A stretch of DNA of 64,000 bases from NCBI RefSeq assembly GCF_029265375.1, contig NZ_JAJUJJ010000007.1, positions 1 through 64,000 of the forward strand. Direction: 5' to 3'. The notes under the pieces were generated by a model. It did not search any database, was not told where the DNA came from, and saw only the letters and a program-made list of their open reading frames with translations. The translations under genes and the position numbers were made by a program. Shown here one piece after another: positions 33,313 to 43,656 of the stretch; positions within the stretch are counted from its first letter, which is position 1; each line of letters begins with the position of its first letter. Origin of the DNA: Nesterenkonia sp. (lineage in GTDB: Bacteria; Actinomycetota; Actinomycetes; Actinomycetales; Micrococcaceae).

Positions 33313-34011
33313 GTGACGCTGTTCGAGGAGCTCAAAGCGGCCGCCGCTCAGCAGTGGGCGGACTACACCGGGCACGAATTCATCCGCCGAATGGGCAGAG
33401 GAACCCTGGCGGAGTCTGCATTCCGGAACTATCTCATCCAGGACTACCTGTTTCTGATCCAGTTCGCCCGCGCGCACGCACTGGCGGCCTATAAGGCGCA
33501 CACCGTGGCGGACCTGGATGTGGCCGGCCGCGGCCTGCGCGCCGCACTGGAGGAGAGTGAGCTGCATGTGCGCCTGTGCTCGCGCTGGGGCCTGAGCCGT
33601 CAGGACCTGGAGGCAGCCGAAGAGCACCCCGCCACCGTCGCCTACACCCGCTACGTCTTGGACACCGGGCTGCGCGGTGACCTGTTGGACATCCATGTGG
33701 CCCTCTCTCCGTGCACCGTCGGCTACGCCGAGATCGGCGCCCGGCTCAAGCTCGCCGCCGAGCAGGATCCGCAGCACCCCTACGCCGAGTGGATCTCCGA
33801 GTACTCCGCCCCGCAGTTTCAGCAGCTGGCAGCCGAGGCCGCCGATACCATCAACGAGCTCGGCCGCCGGTTCCTGGGAACCCCCAGCGCCAACCCGCAG
33901 CGCTTCGCCGCGCTGGCCGAGATCTTCGCGACGGCCACCCGGATGGAGTCGGCGTTCTGGCAGATGGCGCTGGACCTGGGAGCCGCCGAGGAGGCAGACC
34001 GGAAGGAATAG
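33313..34011 (+). CDS. tenA: TenA-family thiaminase II / aminopyrimidine hydrolase
   Basis: TenA hydrolyses aminomethyl-pyrimidine breakdown products so the pyrimidine part of thiamin can be reused. The 232-residue protein has the all-helical TenA pattern: FRNYLIQDYLFLIQFARAHA, the catalytic Cys region SPCTVGYAEIG and the C-terminal ATRMESAFWQMAL with the conserved Glu and aromatic residues. The GTG at 33313 directly follows a TPP riboswitch, which independently supports the thiamin link. It is monocistronic. Confidence 0.93.
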   Translation: MTLFEELKAAAAQQWADYTGHEFIRRMGRGTLAESAFRNYLIQDYLFLIQFARAHALAAYKAHTVADLDVAGRGLRAALEESELHVRLCSRWGLSRQDLEAAEEHPATVAYTRYVLDTGLRGDLLDIHVALSPCTVGYAEIGARLKLAAEQDPQHPYAEWISEYSAPQFQQLAAEAADTINELGRRFLGTPSANPQRFAALAEIFATATRMESAFWQMALDLGAAEEADRKE

Positions 34012-34097
34012 TCTCCGGCGCACCGTGTTGTGCATGATCAGCAGCCGCCGCAGCGTCGGCGGTCGCCGCCGCCGTCGTCGAGCCTGAGAGGTGCATC

Positions 34098-34784
34098 GTG
34101 GCAGAGAAGAAAGCCGTCATCGTCGGAGGCCACGGCAAGGTTGCGCTGCTGGCAGCCGGCAAGCTCATCGACTCCGGATACGCCGTGCAGTCGCTGATCA
34201 GAAACCCCGACCACCGCGACGACGTGGCGGCCACCGGAGCCGAACCGGTGCTGCTGGACATTGAGCAGGCCGACGTCGGCCAGCTGGCTGAGGCCTTCGC
34301 GGGCGCCTCCGCAGTCATCTTCTCCGCCGGAGCCGGCGGAGGGAACCCGGCACGCACCCGCGCGGTGGACCACGAGGCCGCCGTCCGCACCATGGATGCC
34401 GCACAGCAGGCCGGAGTGGGCCGCTACATCATGGTCTCCTACTCCCGCTCCGAGGTGGACATCGGCACCCTGGACCCGGAGAGCTCCTTCTACCCCTATG
34501 CACAGGCCAAGCACCACGCGGACAACTACCTGCGCGGCACTGAGCTGGACTACACCATCCTGGGGCCCGGAAAGCTCACCGATGAGCCGGCCAGCGGCAC
34601 CATCCTGGTCACCGACTCCGAGGGTGCGGCAGCCACCAGCTCCCAGGGCGGGGCGGAAGCCACCTCCACCTCCCGGGAGAACGTGGCCGAGGCAATCCGC
34701 CACTGCCTTGTGCGCGGCGCGGCGGTGCGGCAGACGGTCAACTTCTTCGACGGTGAGACTCCGATCGCTGAGGCGATCAGCTGA
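34098..34784 (+). CDS. NAD(P)-binding SDR-like oxidoreductase (YwnB/HSCARG type)
   Basis: This 228-residue atypical short-chain dehydrogenase has an N-terminal nucleotide site VGGHGKVALLAAGKLIDSG, an FSAGAGGG segment, the YMVSYSRS region in place of a YxxxK motif and the FYPYAQAKHHADNYLR helix. Proteins like this are annotated as NAD(P)H-binding or sugar epimerase-like, and their substrates are rarely known. GTG at 34098 follows GAGAGGTG. It stands alone between tenA and tRNA-Val. Confidence 0.8.
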   Translation: MAEKKAVIVGGHGKVALLAAGKLIDSGYAVQSLIRNPDHRDDVAATGAEPVLLDIEQADVGQLAEAFAGASAVIFSAGAGGGNPARTRAVDHEAAVRTMDAAQQAGVGRYIMVSYSRSEVDIGTLDPESSFYPYAQAKHHADNYLRGTELDYTILGPGKLTDEPASGTILVTDSEGAAATSSQGGAEATSTSRENVAEAIRHCLVRGAAVRQTVNFFDGETPIAEAIS

Positions 34785-34902
34785 GCCACCGGCATGACCG
34801 AGGTCACAGGGTCGGCTGCCAGAGCCGAGTTGGGGACTTCCGCGGGCAGGTGCTAGTCTTTTACGGCACTGCTCTGCGGCCACACGCCGTCAGGAAGTCC
34901 GG

Positions 34903-34976
34903 GGATCCGTAGCTCAGTTGGTTAGAGCGCACGCTTCACACGCGTGAGGTCGATGGTTCGAGTCCATTCGGATCCA
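34903..34976 (+). tRNA. tRNA-Val (anticodon CAC)
   Basis: The 74-nt cloverleaf has acceptor arms GGATCCG and CGGATCC, a D-arm AGCTCAGTTGGTTAGAGC, an anticodon stem CACGC/GCGTG around TTCACAC and a T-arm with GGTTCGAGTCC. The discriminator is A, and CCA is not encoded. Confidence 0.95.
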
Positions 34977-35042
34977 CTCTATGAGGCAATCTGCCTCCTG
35001 CCGGCCTGAATCTCAGGTCTGGACCTACTGCTGTCACCGTGT

Positions 35043-35066
35043 CAGACCCGCCCCCGGACGGGTCTG
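35043..35066 (+). terminator. Hairpin downstream of tRNA-Val
   Basis: CAGACCCG (35043-35050) and CGGGTCTG (35059-35066) form a perfect 8-bp stem with an 8-nt loop, 67 nt after the tRNA. There is no T-run. Confidence 0.4.
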
Positions 35067-35138
35067 CTCGGCGTCGGCGCCGGCCTTGCTTCTGCCCCGC
35101 AGCCTAGGCCAAGGTTGTTGTGATCTCAGGAGGGAGCC

Positions 35139-37094
35139 ATGTCGGAGAGGGAACCCAGCACCCAGTCTTCCGAAGCCTCGCTCAGTGGGGCCGGCTCCGG
35201 CGCGCCTGCTGAGGAGCAGCAGAGCACCACGCCCATCGATCCGGTGATCTCCGAGCCCCCCACGGACACCAGCCTGATCTCGGTGGTCAAGCCCTCCGAA
35301 GACACCGAGGAGGACGAGGGCTTCGTCAAGTCCCTGACCGGTTCCATAGCCGCCTCCTGGCGCTCCGCCGCGGAGGAGGCGCAGCTGGAGTGGGAGGAGT
35401 ACGACGCCGAAGCAGCCGCTCGGGCAGCCGAGGAGGCAGAGGCGGCCGAGCACGCGGTGACCCGCCATGAGTTCAGCGAGGACTTCTCGCTGGCCGAAAG
35501 CGCCGAGCCCAGCACCTCCACCGGTATGCACCCGGCTCAGTCCGGCCCGGCGACCACCGGCCCCTCCATGCCGCTGCCGACGGTTCCGGTGCGCCGCCGA
35601 TCGGTCCTGCGGCCCTCCTGGTTCAAGCCGAAGAAGGGCCGCCAGCCTGCCAAGCGCGGCAACCTGCTGGACCGCACTGTCTTCGACCGGCGGGTCAACC
35701 CGCAGCATGTGTTCAACAAGATCATGCAGACCGAGCGCCCGGTGACCGGCAACGAGTCGATCATCGATCGGCTGGCGGGCACCCCCTATGAGAACCCGGT
35801 CCAGGGAGAGCTGCACGCCGAGACTGATCAGCTGGCGACCATCAATTTTGTGCTGGACCTCGGCGAGGCGCTGTTCCGCTACGGCGCCGGCGCGCTGGAG
35901 GTGGAGACCTCGATCATTGCGGTGACCGCAGCCTTCGGGATGCGCAACACCGATGTGGACATCACTAACCAGTCGATCAGCCTGAACTGGGCTCCGGAGG
36001 GCAAGATCCCCTACTCCCGGGTGCGCGTGGTGCGCTCCTGGTCCAACAACTTCAACGCGCTCTCGGCGGTCCACCGGCTGGTCACAGACATCACCCAGGG
36101 CCGGCTCACCCGCTCGGAGGCCGAACAGCGGTTGGAGGAGATCACCCGCCAGCCCAAACCCTATCCGCGGTGGATGGTGACGCTGGCCGGCGCGCTGTTC
36201 GCAAGCCTGTTCGCCAGCTTCCTGGGCGCCCCGGTGCTCGACGCCGTCCTGGGCTTTGTGGCCACGCTGCTGGTGCTGTGGGTCAACCGCACCTTGACCA
36301 TGTGGCGGGTCCCGGAGTTCTTCACACTGGCCGCCGGAGGCTTCCTGGTCTCAGCCTTCGCCATGACCGCCTTCGGCTTCGAAGCCAACATCACGCCCTC
36401 GATGGTCACCGCCGGCGGGCTGATGATTCTGCTGCCCAGTGTGCGGATCGTCGGTGCCTTCCAGGACGCGATCAACGGGTTTCCCCTCACTGCCGCCGGG
36501 CGGCTGGTCTCCACCATGATCGCCTTTGCGGGAATGACCGCCGGGATCATGACCGCGGTGATCGGAGCTGATCTGGCCGGCGTGGTGCAGACCGAGCTGG
36601 CCCAGGGGCTGACTCGGATCTATCCGCCTCCGGTGCTGATTCTGCTGGTCTTCTTCGCCTGTGCGGCGGCCGCCATCGTGGAGCAGTCCCGGCCGGTGCT
36701 GATCATCCCCACCGGAGCAGTGGGCGCCATCGGCTTCTGCGGCCTCTACGCCGGGGAGCTGATCGGGCTGGGGGACCGGTTCACCCCGGTCATCGGCGGT
36801 GCAGTGGTCGGCGCGCTGGGACGCGTCATCGCCCTGCGGCTGGGCGCTCCCCAGCTGGTGGTGGCGGTCCCGGGAATGATGTTCATGCTGCCGGGCCTGA
36901 TGGTCTTCCGCGGGATGTATCAGATCGCCATTGAGAACACCGCCGCCTCCATGATGGGCGGACTCTTCGAGCTGTTCAACGCGCTGATCATCATTATGGC
37001 CATCGCGGCCGGCATTGTGCTCGGCGATGTGATCATGCGGCCCTTCACCTCCGGGCTGCAGTCCAATGAGCGGTCCCGCGGCCGGCGACGCTGA
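35139..37094 (+). CDS. Threonine/serine exporter (ThrE family) with a long N-terminal extension
   Basis: The 651-residue protein has a ThrE core in residues about 230-640. A soluble domain with LDLGEALFRYGAGALEVETS and RVVRSWSNNFNALSAVHRL comes first, then about ten hydrophobic segments. ThrE exports threonine and serine in Corynebacterium, where it is about 490 aa. Here the first 170-200 residues are an extra, highly acidic, Ala/Glu-rich cytosolic region (EEAQLEWEEYDAEAAARAAE) likely to form a charged helix. CAGGAGGGAG precedes the ATG. It is monocistronic after tRNA-Val. Confidence 0.85.
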   Translation: MSEREPSTQSSEASLSGAGSGAPAEEQQSTTPIDPVISEPPTDTSLISVVKPSEDTEEDEGFVKSLTGSIAASWRSAAEEAQLEWEEYDAEAAARAAEEAEAAEHAVTRHEFSEDFSLAESAEPSTSTGMHPAQSGPATTGPSMPLPTVPVRRRSVLRPSWFKPKKGRQPAKRGNLLDRTVFDRRVNPQHVFNKIMQTERPVTGNESIIDRLAGTPYENPVQGELHAETDQLATINFVLDLGEALFRYGAGALEVETSIIAVTAAFGMRNTDVDITNQSISLNWAPEGKIPYSRVRVVRSWSNNFNALSAVHRLVTDITQGRLTRSEAEQRLEEITRQPKPYPRWMVTLAGALFASLFASFLGAPVLDAVLGFVATLLVLWVNRTLTMWRVPEFFTLAAGGFLVSAFAMTAFGFEANITPSMVTAGGLMILLPSVRIVGAFQDAINGFPLTAAGRLVSTMIAFAGMTAGIMTAVIGADLAGVVQTELAQGLTRIYPPPVLILLVFFACAAAAIVEQSRPVLIIPTGAVGAIGFCGLYAGELIGLGDRFTPVIGGAVVGALGRVIALRLGAPQLVVAVPGMMFMLPGLMVFRGMYQIAIENTAASMMGGLFELFNALIIIMAIAAGIVLGDVIMRPFTSGLQSNERSRGRRR

Positions 37095-37154
37095 ACCTGG
37101 CCCATCCAGACCGCCCCGCCGGGCCGGTCAGCCGGCAGCGCCCGCCCCACCTGG

Positions 37155-37856
37155 TCAGACTGTGGGAAGCCGCCAGTCCACAGGCGCGGCGCCCATCTGC
37201 TCTAAGGCCGCGTTGGTCCGGGAGAAGGGGCGGGAGCCGAAGAACCCGCGGCGGGCCGAGAGCGGCGAAGGGTGGGCGGAGGTGATCACCCGGGTGTGCT
37301 CACCGGCGTTCAGCACCGGCTGCAGCTGCCGTGCCTGCGCTCCCCAGAGGATGGAGACCAGCGGTGTGCCGCGCTCGACCAGGGCGCGTACGGCCGTCTC
37401 GGTGATGGCTTCCCACCCGATGCCGCGGTGCGAGGCAGGGGCGCCGGCCGCCACGGTCAGCACCCGGTTGAGCATCAGAACTCCCTGCTGCGCCCAGGCG
37501 GTGAGATCCCCGTGCGGACTCGGGGGCACGCCCAGATCCGACTCCAGCTCGGCGAAGATATTGATCAGGCTGCGCGGCAGCGGGCGCACGTCAGGGGCGA
37601 CGGCGAAGGACTGACCCGTCGGATGCCCCGGAGTCGGATAGGGGTCCTGGCCGATGATGAGGACCTTCACCTGGTCGAAGGGCTGGCGAAAGGCTCGCAG
37701 CACATTCTGCGGGGCCGGCAGGATCCGCTCCCCGGCCGCACGGCGCCGCTGAATCTCCTCGCGCACACGGCGGAACTGCGGCTCGGCCGGAGCCAGTGCC
37801 TCATCCCAGCCCGGATCCAGCGGTGCAATCAGTTCAGACGAGACAGCCACGGCCAC
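37155..37856 (-). CDS. ung: Uracil-DNA glycosylase (family 1)
   Basis: UDG removes uracil from DNA to start base-excision repair. The product is 233 aa from the GTG at 37856. It has the water-activating motif [18 protein letters not shown] with the catalytic Asp, a [10 protein letters not shown] segment with the uracil-binding Asn, and the DNA-intercalation loop [15 protein letters not shown] with the catalytic His. Earlier in-frame starts up to 37916 exist, and the start is uncertain because no clear ribosome site is seen. It is convergent with the ThrE-type gene. Confidence 0.93.
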   Translation of the reverse strand: MAVAVSSELIAPLDPGWDEALAPAEPQFRRVREEIQRRRAAGERILPAPQNVLRAFRQPFDQVKVLIIGQDPYPTPGHPTGQSFAVAPDVRPLPRSLINIFAELESDLGVPPSPHGDLTAWAQQGVLMLNRVLTVAAGAPASHRGIGWEAITETAVRALVERGTPLVSILWGAQARQLQPVLNAGEHTRVITSAHPSPLSARRGFFGSRPFSRTNAALEQMGAAPVDWRLPTV

Positions 37857-38036
37857 TACCCTACGATGAACCGGCGGCGACCTACCGGTCACGGTGCGTT
37901 TGTGCACCCCGGACACGCCGGGCCGCCGTAGTATGTCCGGTGAGATGTTGCCCGGGGCGGAAGCGATTCAGGGCCAGTGCAGCGTACCGCCGGACCGCGC
38001 AGACGACCGAGCAAGCACCGATGTGAGGATCCAGAG

Positions 38037-38675
38037 ATGACCCAGTTCCCCCATGATGAGTTCGACGACGTCCCGCCGTATAAGTCTGATGAGGTGGGCA
38101 AGCACCGCGCTCCCGGTGCGGCCGCTGCCTCCGGGGGCACCGGCAGCGGCCTGAAGTGGATCGGGCTGCTGGTCGCCGTCGTGCTGGTCATCGGTGCCGT
38201 GGCATGGGTGCTCTCCCAGACCGGCGGTGATGAGACTCCTGCTGCCGAGCAGAACGGGCCGGAGCAGACAGCTGAAGGCGACGGCGGAGAGTCCCCCGAA
38301 GCTGAGGCCGAGGCGGACGGCGCCAGGGAGGCCGACGGCGAGGAAGCCGCCGGCGAAGAGGGCGCTGAGGAGCCTGCCGAGGACGTCAATATGGACTACA
38401 GCCTGATCGTCTACAACTTCGACGGCACCCCGGGGGTAGCCGGGGAAGTCCGGCAGACGCTGACGGACGCCGGCTACAACGTGGTGAGTCAGGACAACTG
38501 GAACCCGGGCTGGACCACCTGCGGGGAGAGCGCACCGGTGGTGGTCCATCCCCCGGCTGAGGAGGAGCTGGCCCAGATGATCGCCGAGGAGCTGGGCGCA
38601 GCCACCTGCGCCAGCGACGGCTGGACAGCCCATGAGGTGATCGCCGTGGCCGTGGGGGCAGAGAGCCTGCAATAA
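38037..38675 (+). CDS. LytR C-terminal-domain membrane protein
   Basis: The 212-residue protein has a hydrophilic N-terminus, one transmembrane helix (about residues 40-60), a 65-residue Glu/Ala/Gly-rich acidic linker and an extracellular LytR_C-type domain (YSLIVYNFDGTPGVAGEVRQTL ending at residue about 210). LytR_C domains are found with cell-wall polymer ligases, but this protein lacks the LCP catalytic domain. Two Cys (in WTTCGES and AATCASD) could form a disulfide. GAGGATCCAGAG precedes the ATG. It lies just upstream of groEL but is separated by its own hairpin. Confidence 0.8.
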   Translation: MTQFPHDEFDDVPPYKSDEVGKHRAPGAAAASGGTGSGLKWIGLLVAVVLVIGAVAWVLSQTGGDETPAAEQNGPEQTAEGDGGESPEAEAEADGAREADGEEAAGEEGAEEPAEDVNMDYSLIVYNFDGTPGVAGEVRQTLTDAGYNVVSQDNWNPGWTTCGESAPVVVHPPAEEELAQMIAEELGAATCASDGWTAHEVIAVAVGAESLQ

Positions 38676-38678
38676 GGC

Positions 38679-38786
38679 GCCAGCGCCTTGCACTCCGTTC
38701 GCTCGCTCCGCCCCGGTCTGAGGCTCGGGGCGGGTCCCGCCTCACTCTCTTACTGCGAGAGCACAAGGGGCCAGCGCCTTGCACTC
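38679..38786 (+). repeat. 17-bp direct repeat upstream of groEL
   Basis: GCCAGCGCCTTGCACTC occurs at 38679-38695 and again at 38770-38786, 91 bp apart. The second copy supplies the -35 box (TTGCAC) and the left arm of the first CIRCE site of groEL. The first copy sits directly after the stop of the LytR_C gene. Confidence 0.8.
38708..38733 (+). terminator. Hairpin after the LytR_C gene
   Basis: CCGCCCCG (38708-38715) and CGGGGCGG (38726-38733) make a perfect 8-bp GC stem with a 10-nt loop, 33 nt past the stop codon. It separates this gene from groEL. Confidence 0.45.
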
Positions 38787-38839
38787 TCTGGGGCAGAGTG
38801 CTAAAAATTGTCTTAGCACTCTCGTGTCGAGACTGCTAA
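38778..38839 (+). promoter_or_regulatory. Two tandem CIRCE (HrcA) operators over the groEL promoter
   Basis: CIRCE is TTAGCACTC-N9-GAGTGCTAA. The second site (38813-38839) reads TTAGCACTC, 9 nt, GACTGCTAA, with one mismatch. The first (38778-38804) reads CTTGCACTC, 9 nt, GAGTGCTAA, with two mismatches in the left arm. The inner arms also face each other as a perfect dyad with an 8-nt gap. A promoter TTGCAC (38779) - 17 nt - TAAAAA (38802) overlaps the first site. HrcA should repress here until heat stress. The rest of the 334-nt gap before groEL has no gene. Confidence 0.85.
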
Positions 38840-38985
38840 GACGAACCCATCAGGTGAGGCACCGGGGACCTCTGCAGCCGCAGAGGCAGCCCCACAGCCC
38901 TTGGTGACGCTTGGGCTGGCCGTCCGTCGCGGGCATCTGACTCCAGGTTCGACGTATTGACGCGAAGACCGTCCGAATCTACTGA

Positions 38986-40647
<1,662 letters not shown>

Positions 40648-40662
40648 CAGCCCCCGCACCGA

Positions 40663-40699
40663 CTGAGGGCCCCGCAGGTGGATCCTGCGGGGCCCTCAG
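40663..40699 (+). terminator. groEL terminator
   Basis: CTGAGGGCCCCGCAGG (40663-40678) and its exact inverse CCTGCGGGGCCCTCAG (40684-40699) form a 16-bp perfect stem with a 5-nt loop, 15 nt after the groEL stop. It also lies past the 3' end of the convergent WXG100 gene, so it may stop both transcripts. Confidence 0.8.
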
Positions 40700-40754
40700 C
40701 GTGTCTGGGGTCCGCTGTGCGCTGCGGCAGGCTGTACGGAGCGCCTGCGCTGCC

Positions 40755-41045
40755 TCAGTAGCCGAACATCTTGGTGTTGGCCTGCTCGGTCTCCTCATAC
40801 TGCTGGGAGGCCACGGCCATCGCCTGGCGCACACTGGCAAGCGCCTGCTCCACCTGCACTTGGGTGGAGCGCCACTGGGTGAGCACATCCTGAAAGGCGG
40901 CCGAGGCCGAGCCTTTCCATGTGCTCTCCAGTTGGCGCAGCTGGCTCTCCATAGAGCTGACGTCGCTCTGGATCCGGCTCAGCGTGGCCTCCACCGTGCT
41001 GGCCTTGGCGGCAAGATCAGCGGTGTCGATCTGAAAGACTGCCAT
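40755..41045 (-). CDS. WXG100-family secreted protein (ESAT-6-like)
   Basis: The 96-residue protein is a helical hairpin with the WxG turn (TWKGSAS, about residues 43-49) between two coiled-coil-like helices, and a YEETEQANTKMFGY tail whose Y-x3-E pattern matches the secretion signal of type VII substrates. Such proteins are exported by EccC-type ATPases. No type VII secretion gene or partner lies in the window, so it is an orphan. AAGGAA precedes the ATG. It is convergent with groEL. Confidence 0.88.
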   Translation of the reverse strand: MAVFQIDTADLAAKASTVEATLSRIQSDVSSMESQLRQLESTWKGSASAAFQDVLTQWRSTQVQVEQALASVRQAMAVASQQYEETEQANTKMFGY

Positions 41046-41079
41046 GACGAGTTCCTTCCCTGAAGCGTTCCTGGGGTCA

Positions 41080-41097
41080 GGGAGCCCCGCGGCTCCC
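41080..41097. terminator. Hairpin between the sensor kinase and WXG100 genes
   Basis: GGGAGCC (41080-41086) and GGCTCCC (41091-41097) form a 7-bp stem with a CCGC loop in the 171-nt gap. It lies 120 nt past the kinase stop and could end the two-component operon. Confidence 0.4.
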
Positions 41098-41216
41098 AGG
41101 ACTCACGCTAGGGACGGGACGTCAGTCCCAGGATCGCAGCGACGCCTGTGGGGAGCGCAGGGCATGGCGGCCACGTCGGCGTCCTGGTGGGGAAAACTAG
41201 GCGCGTCCCGGCACGC

Positions 41217-42776
41217 CTACCGATCGCGGGATTCGCGGGCAGCGCTGCGCAGCTGCTCGAGATCCTCCTCATCGACCTCGAGCTCATGGTCCTCATCCGT
41301 CTCCGGAGCCTCCGCCATGGGCAGGCGCAGGGTCATCGTGGCACCGCCGCCTTCGGTCTCTGAGTAGCGCACGCTGCCGCCGTGCTGGGCGGCGATGGCC
41401 GCGCAGATCGCCAGCCCCAGGCCGGTGCCTCCGGTCTCCCGCTGGCGAGAATTGTCCGCCCGGTAGAACCGTTCGAAGATCTTCGCCACGTCCTCTTCAG
41501 CGATTCCCTCACCGTGGTCGCGGACCTCCAGGACAGACTCCGGTTCGCCGTCCAGGAGACTGTCAGTGCCCACAGCCAGTTCGATGGGACTGCCCTCCGG
41601 GGTGTACCGCAGCGCGTTGGTCATCAGATTGGTCACGATCTGGCGAATCCGCCCCTCGTCCCCATTGACCGGGGCAGGCTGCGGGGCGCCGCCGTCCAGG
41701 CCGATGACTCGCACCTCACGGTCCGGCGCGTTGACCGCAGTGTCCATCACCGTCTCATGAGCGATGATGTTCAGATCCAGCGGCTGGATCTGCAGCGGCC
41801 GCTGCTCATCCAGCCGGGCCAGAGTCAGCATGTCCTCCACCAGCTGACCCAGCCGGGTCGCCTCAGACTCGATCCGGCCCATGGCCGCACCCACGGCGTC
41901 CGGGTTGTCATCGAGTCCGCCCTGCCGGTACAGCTCAGAGAAGCCGCGGATGGTCACCAGGGGAGTGCGCAGCTCATGCGAGGCGTCCTGGATGAAGCGG
42001 CGCATCTTCTGCTCGGAGGCGATCTTGGAGTCGAATGCGGCCTCAATATGCTCCAGCATCACATTCAGTGAGCCGGCCAGCCGGCCGATCTCAGTCTCCG
42101 GGGGCGCAGTGGTCTCCACACGCTGGGAGAAGTCCCCGTCCGCGATGGCCGCTGCGGTCTTCTCCACCTGCAGCAGCGGCCGGAACGCCCGGGTGACCAG
42201 CGAGTAGGCGATGATGGAGGCCCCCAGAGTGGCCAGCAGCCCAATAGTGGCCACCAGGAATGTGGCTCGCTCCACGGAGGTGGCCACATTGTCTAGCGGC
42301 AGCGCAATGATCAGGGTCTCCTCCCCATTGACCAGCGGCCGGACATGGACCCGGAAGCCCCGCGAATTCTGCCGGGTCCCGGGCACGTCGAAGGATTCGC
42401 CGTGCAGCTCCAAGGCCTGCTCATAGGTCAGCGCGGGGATCTGCGGAGCATCGGCATCCTCGCTGAATGCCTGCATCGACTGCAGAGGCCGGCCGTCCTC
42501 ATCGAGCAGCCATCCGTAGAACCGCAGCACGGCCCGGTGGTCATCCCAGTTCAGCTCATTGCCCCGCTGCAGGTCGTAGAGGTAGCTGGAGACGGCGTCC
42601 GCGTTGGTCTGCAGGTCCTCATCCATGCTGCGGACCAGCTCCTGCCGGAACAGGGAGGCTGAGACGAACGTGGTGACGATCAGGGTCAGCAGCAGCAGGC
42701 TGGTGGTGATGGTGACCAGCTGGGTGCGCAGGGAGGCCCGCCGCCAGGCGTGATTGGCTGCGGAGAAGATGCGCAT
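41217..42776 (-). CDS. Two-component sensor histidine kinase (HAMP, HisKA, HATPase)
   Basis: The 519-residue kinase has two transmembrane helices (about residues 22-44 and 175-197) enclosing an extracellular sensor of about 130 residues. A HAMP linker follows, then the H-box FIQDASHELRTPLV with the phospho-accepting His, the N-box TNLMTNALRYTPEGSP, and the G-boxes VRDHGEGIAEED and GGTGLGLAICAAI. The layout resembles mycobacterial TrcS/MprB-type kinases. The acidic tail (Glu/Asp-rich) is a local feature. The cognate regulator is encoded 44 nt upstream. The stimulus is unknown. Confidence 0.9.
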   Translation of the reverse strand: MRIFSAANHAWRRASLRTQLVTITTSLLLLTLIVTTFVSASLFRQELVRSMDEDLQTNADAVSSYLYDLQRGNELNWDDHRAVLRFYGWLLDEDGRPLQSMQAFSEDADAPQIPALTYEQALELHGESFDVPGTRQNSRGFRVHVRPLVNGEETLIIALPLDNVATSVERATFLVATIGLLATLGASIIAYSLVTRAFRPLLQVEKTAAAIADGDFSQRVETTAPPETEIGRLAGSLNVMLEHIEAAFDSKIASEQKMRRFIQDASHELRTPLVTIRGFSELYRQGGLDDNPDAVGAAMGRIESEATRLGQLVEDMLTLARLDEQRPLQIQPLDLNIIAHETVMDTAVNAPDREVRVIGLDGGAPQPAPVNGDEGRIRQIVTNLMTNALRYTPEGSPIELAVGTDSLLDGEPESVLEVRDHGEGIAEEDVAKIFERFYRADNSRQRETGGTGLGLAICAAIAAQHGGSVRYSETEGGGATMTLRLPMAEAPETDEDHELEVDEEDLEQLRSAARESRDR

Positions 42777-42820
42777 ACCCCGATCCTAAAGCCCGGCCCG
42801 CCGGCGGTGCCCGCCGGCCG

Positions 42821-43555
42821 CTAGGAGCTCAGGCCCTGGCTGCGCTGGCGGCGCTCCCAGGTCTGCAGCACATACCCGACCCCGCGCTTGGTCTGGATGG
42901 CCGGGGCGCCCTCGGCGCCGGAGTCGATCTTCCGGCGCAGATACGAGATGTAGGACTCCACAATGGAGGCATCCCCGTTGAAGTTGTACTCCCAGACGTG
43001 GTCGAGGATCTGCTGCTTGGACAGCACCCGGTTCGGGTTCATCATCAGGTAGCGCAGCAGCTTGAACTCAGTGGGGGAGAGCTCAATGACCTCCCCGTCG
43101 CGGCGCACCTCATGGGCGTCGTCGTCGAGCTCCAGATTGTCGATGGCGATCACCGCGTCCTTATCCTCATACGGCGCGGTGCGGCGCAGCACTGCCTTGA
43201 TGCGCGCGACCACCTCATCCAGGGAGAACGGCTTGGTGACGTAGTCGTCGCCGCCGACGGTGAGCCCGGTGATCTTGTCCTCAGTGTCATCGCGGGCGGT
43301 TAGGAACAGCACTGGGAAGTGCTTGCCGGAGGCGCGCAGCCTCCGGGTGACGGTGAAGCCGTCCATATCGGGCAGCATGACATCCAGCACCGCCAGATCG
43401 GGCTGGAACTCCTCGGCGGTGTCCAAGGCCTCACGGCCGTTGGACGCAGCGGCGACGTCAAAGCCGGCAAAGCGCAGCGAGGTGGCCAGCAGTTCACGGA
43501 TGTTCGGCTCGTCGTCGACGACGAGCAGCTTGGCTTCGGGAGTTTTCTCAGTCAC
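42821..43555 (-). CDS. OmpR/PhoB-family response regulator
   Basis: The 244-residue regulator has an N-terminal receiver domain with the acidic pair DDE (14-16), the phospho-acceptor Asp58 in LAVLDVMLPDMDGF and Lys in YVTKPFSLDEV. A C-terminal winged-helix DNA-binding domain follows (LSPTEFKLLRYLMMNPNRVL, SYISYLRRKID, TKRGVGYVL). It precedes the kinase gene in one operon. It resembles TrcR/PrrA-type regulators, but the target genes cannot be read from this window. Confidence 0.92.
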   Translation of the reverse strand: MTEKTPEAKLLVVDDEPNIRELLATSLRFAGFDVAAASNGREALDTAEEFQPDLAVLDVMLPDMDGFTVTRRLRASGKHFPVLFLTARDDTEDKITGLTVGGDDYVTKPFSLDEVVARIKAVLRRTAPYEDKDAVIAIDNLELDDDAHEVRRDGEVIELSPTEFKLLRYLMMNPNRVLSKQQILDHVWEYNFNGDASIVESYISYLRRKIDSGAEGAPAIQTKRGVGYVLQTWERRQRSQGLSS

Positions 43556-43656
43556 GACCGCCAGTGTCCACCTATTTCCTGGAGATCAGCTGAGCACATG
43601 CTGGCCGCCCGGTCAGTGCCTGGGAGCTGCAGTGCCCTTGCATCTGTGCAGCAGGG

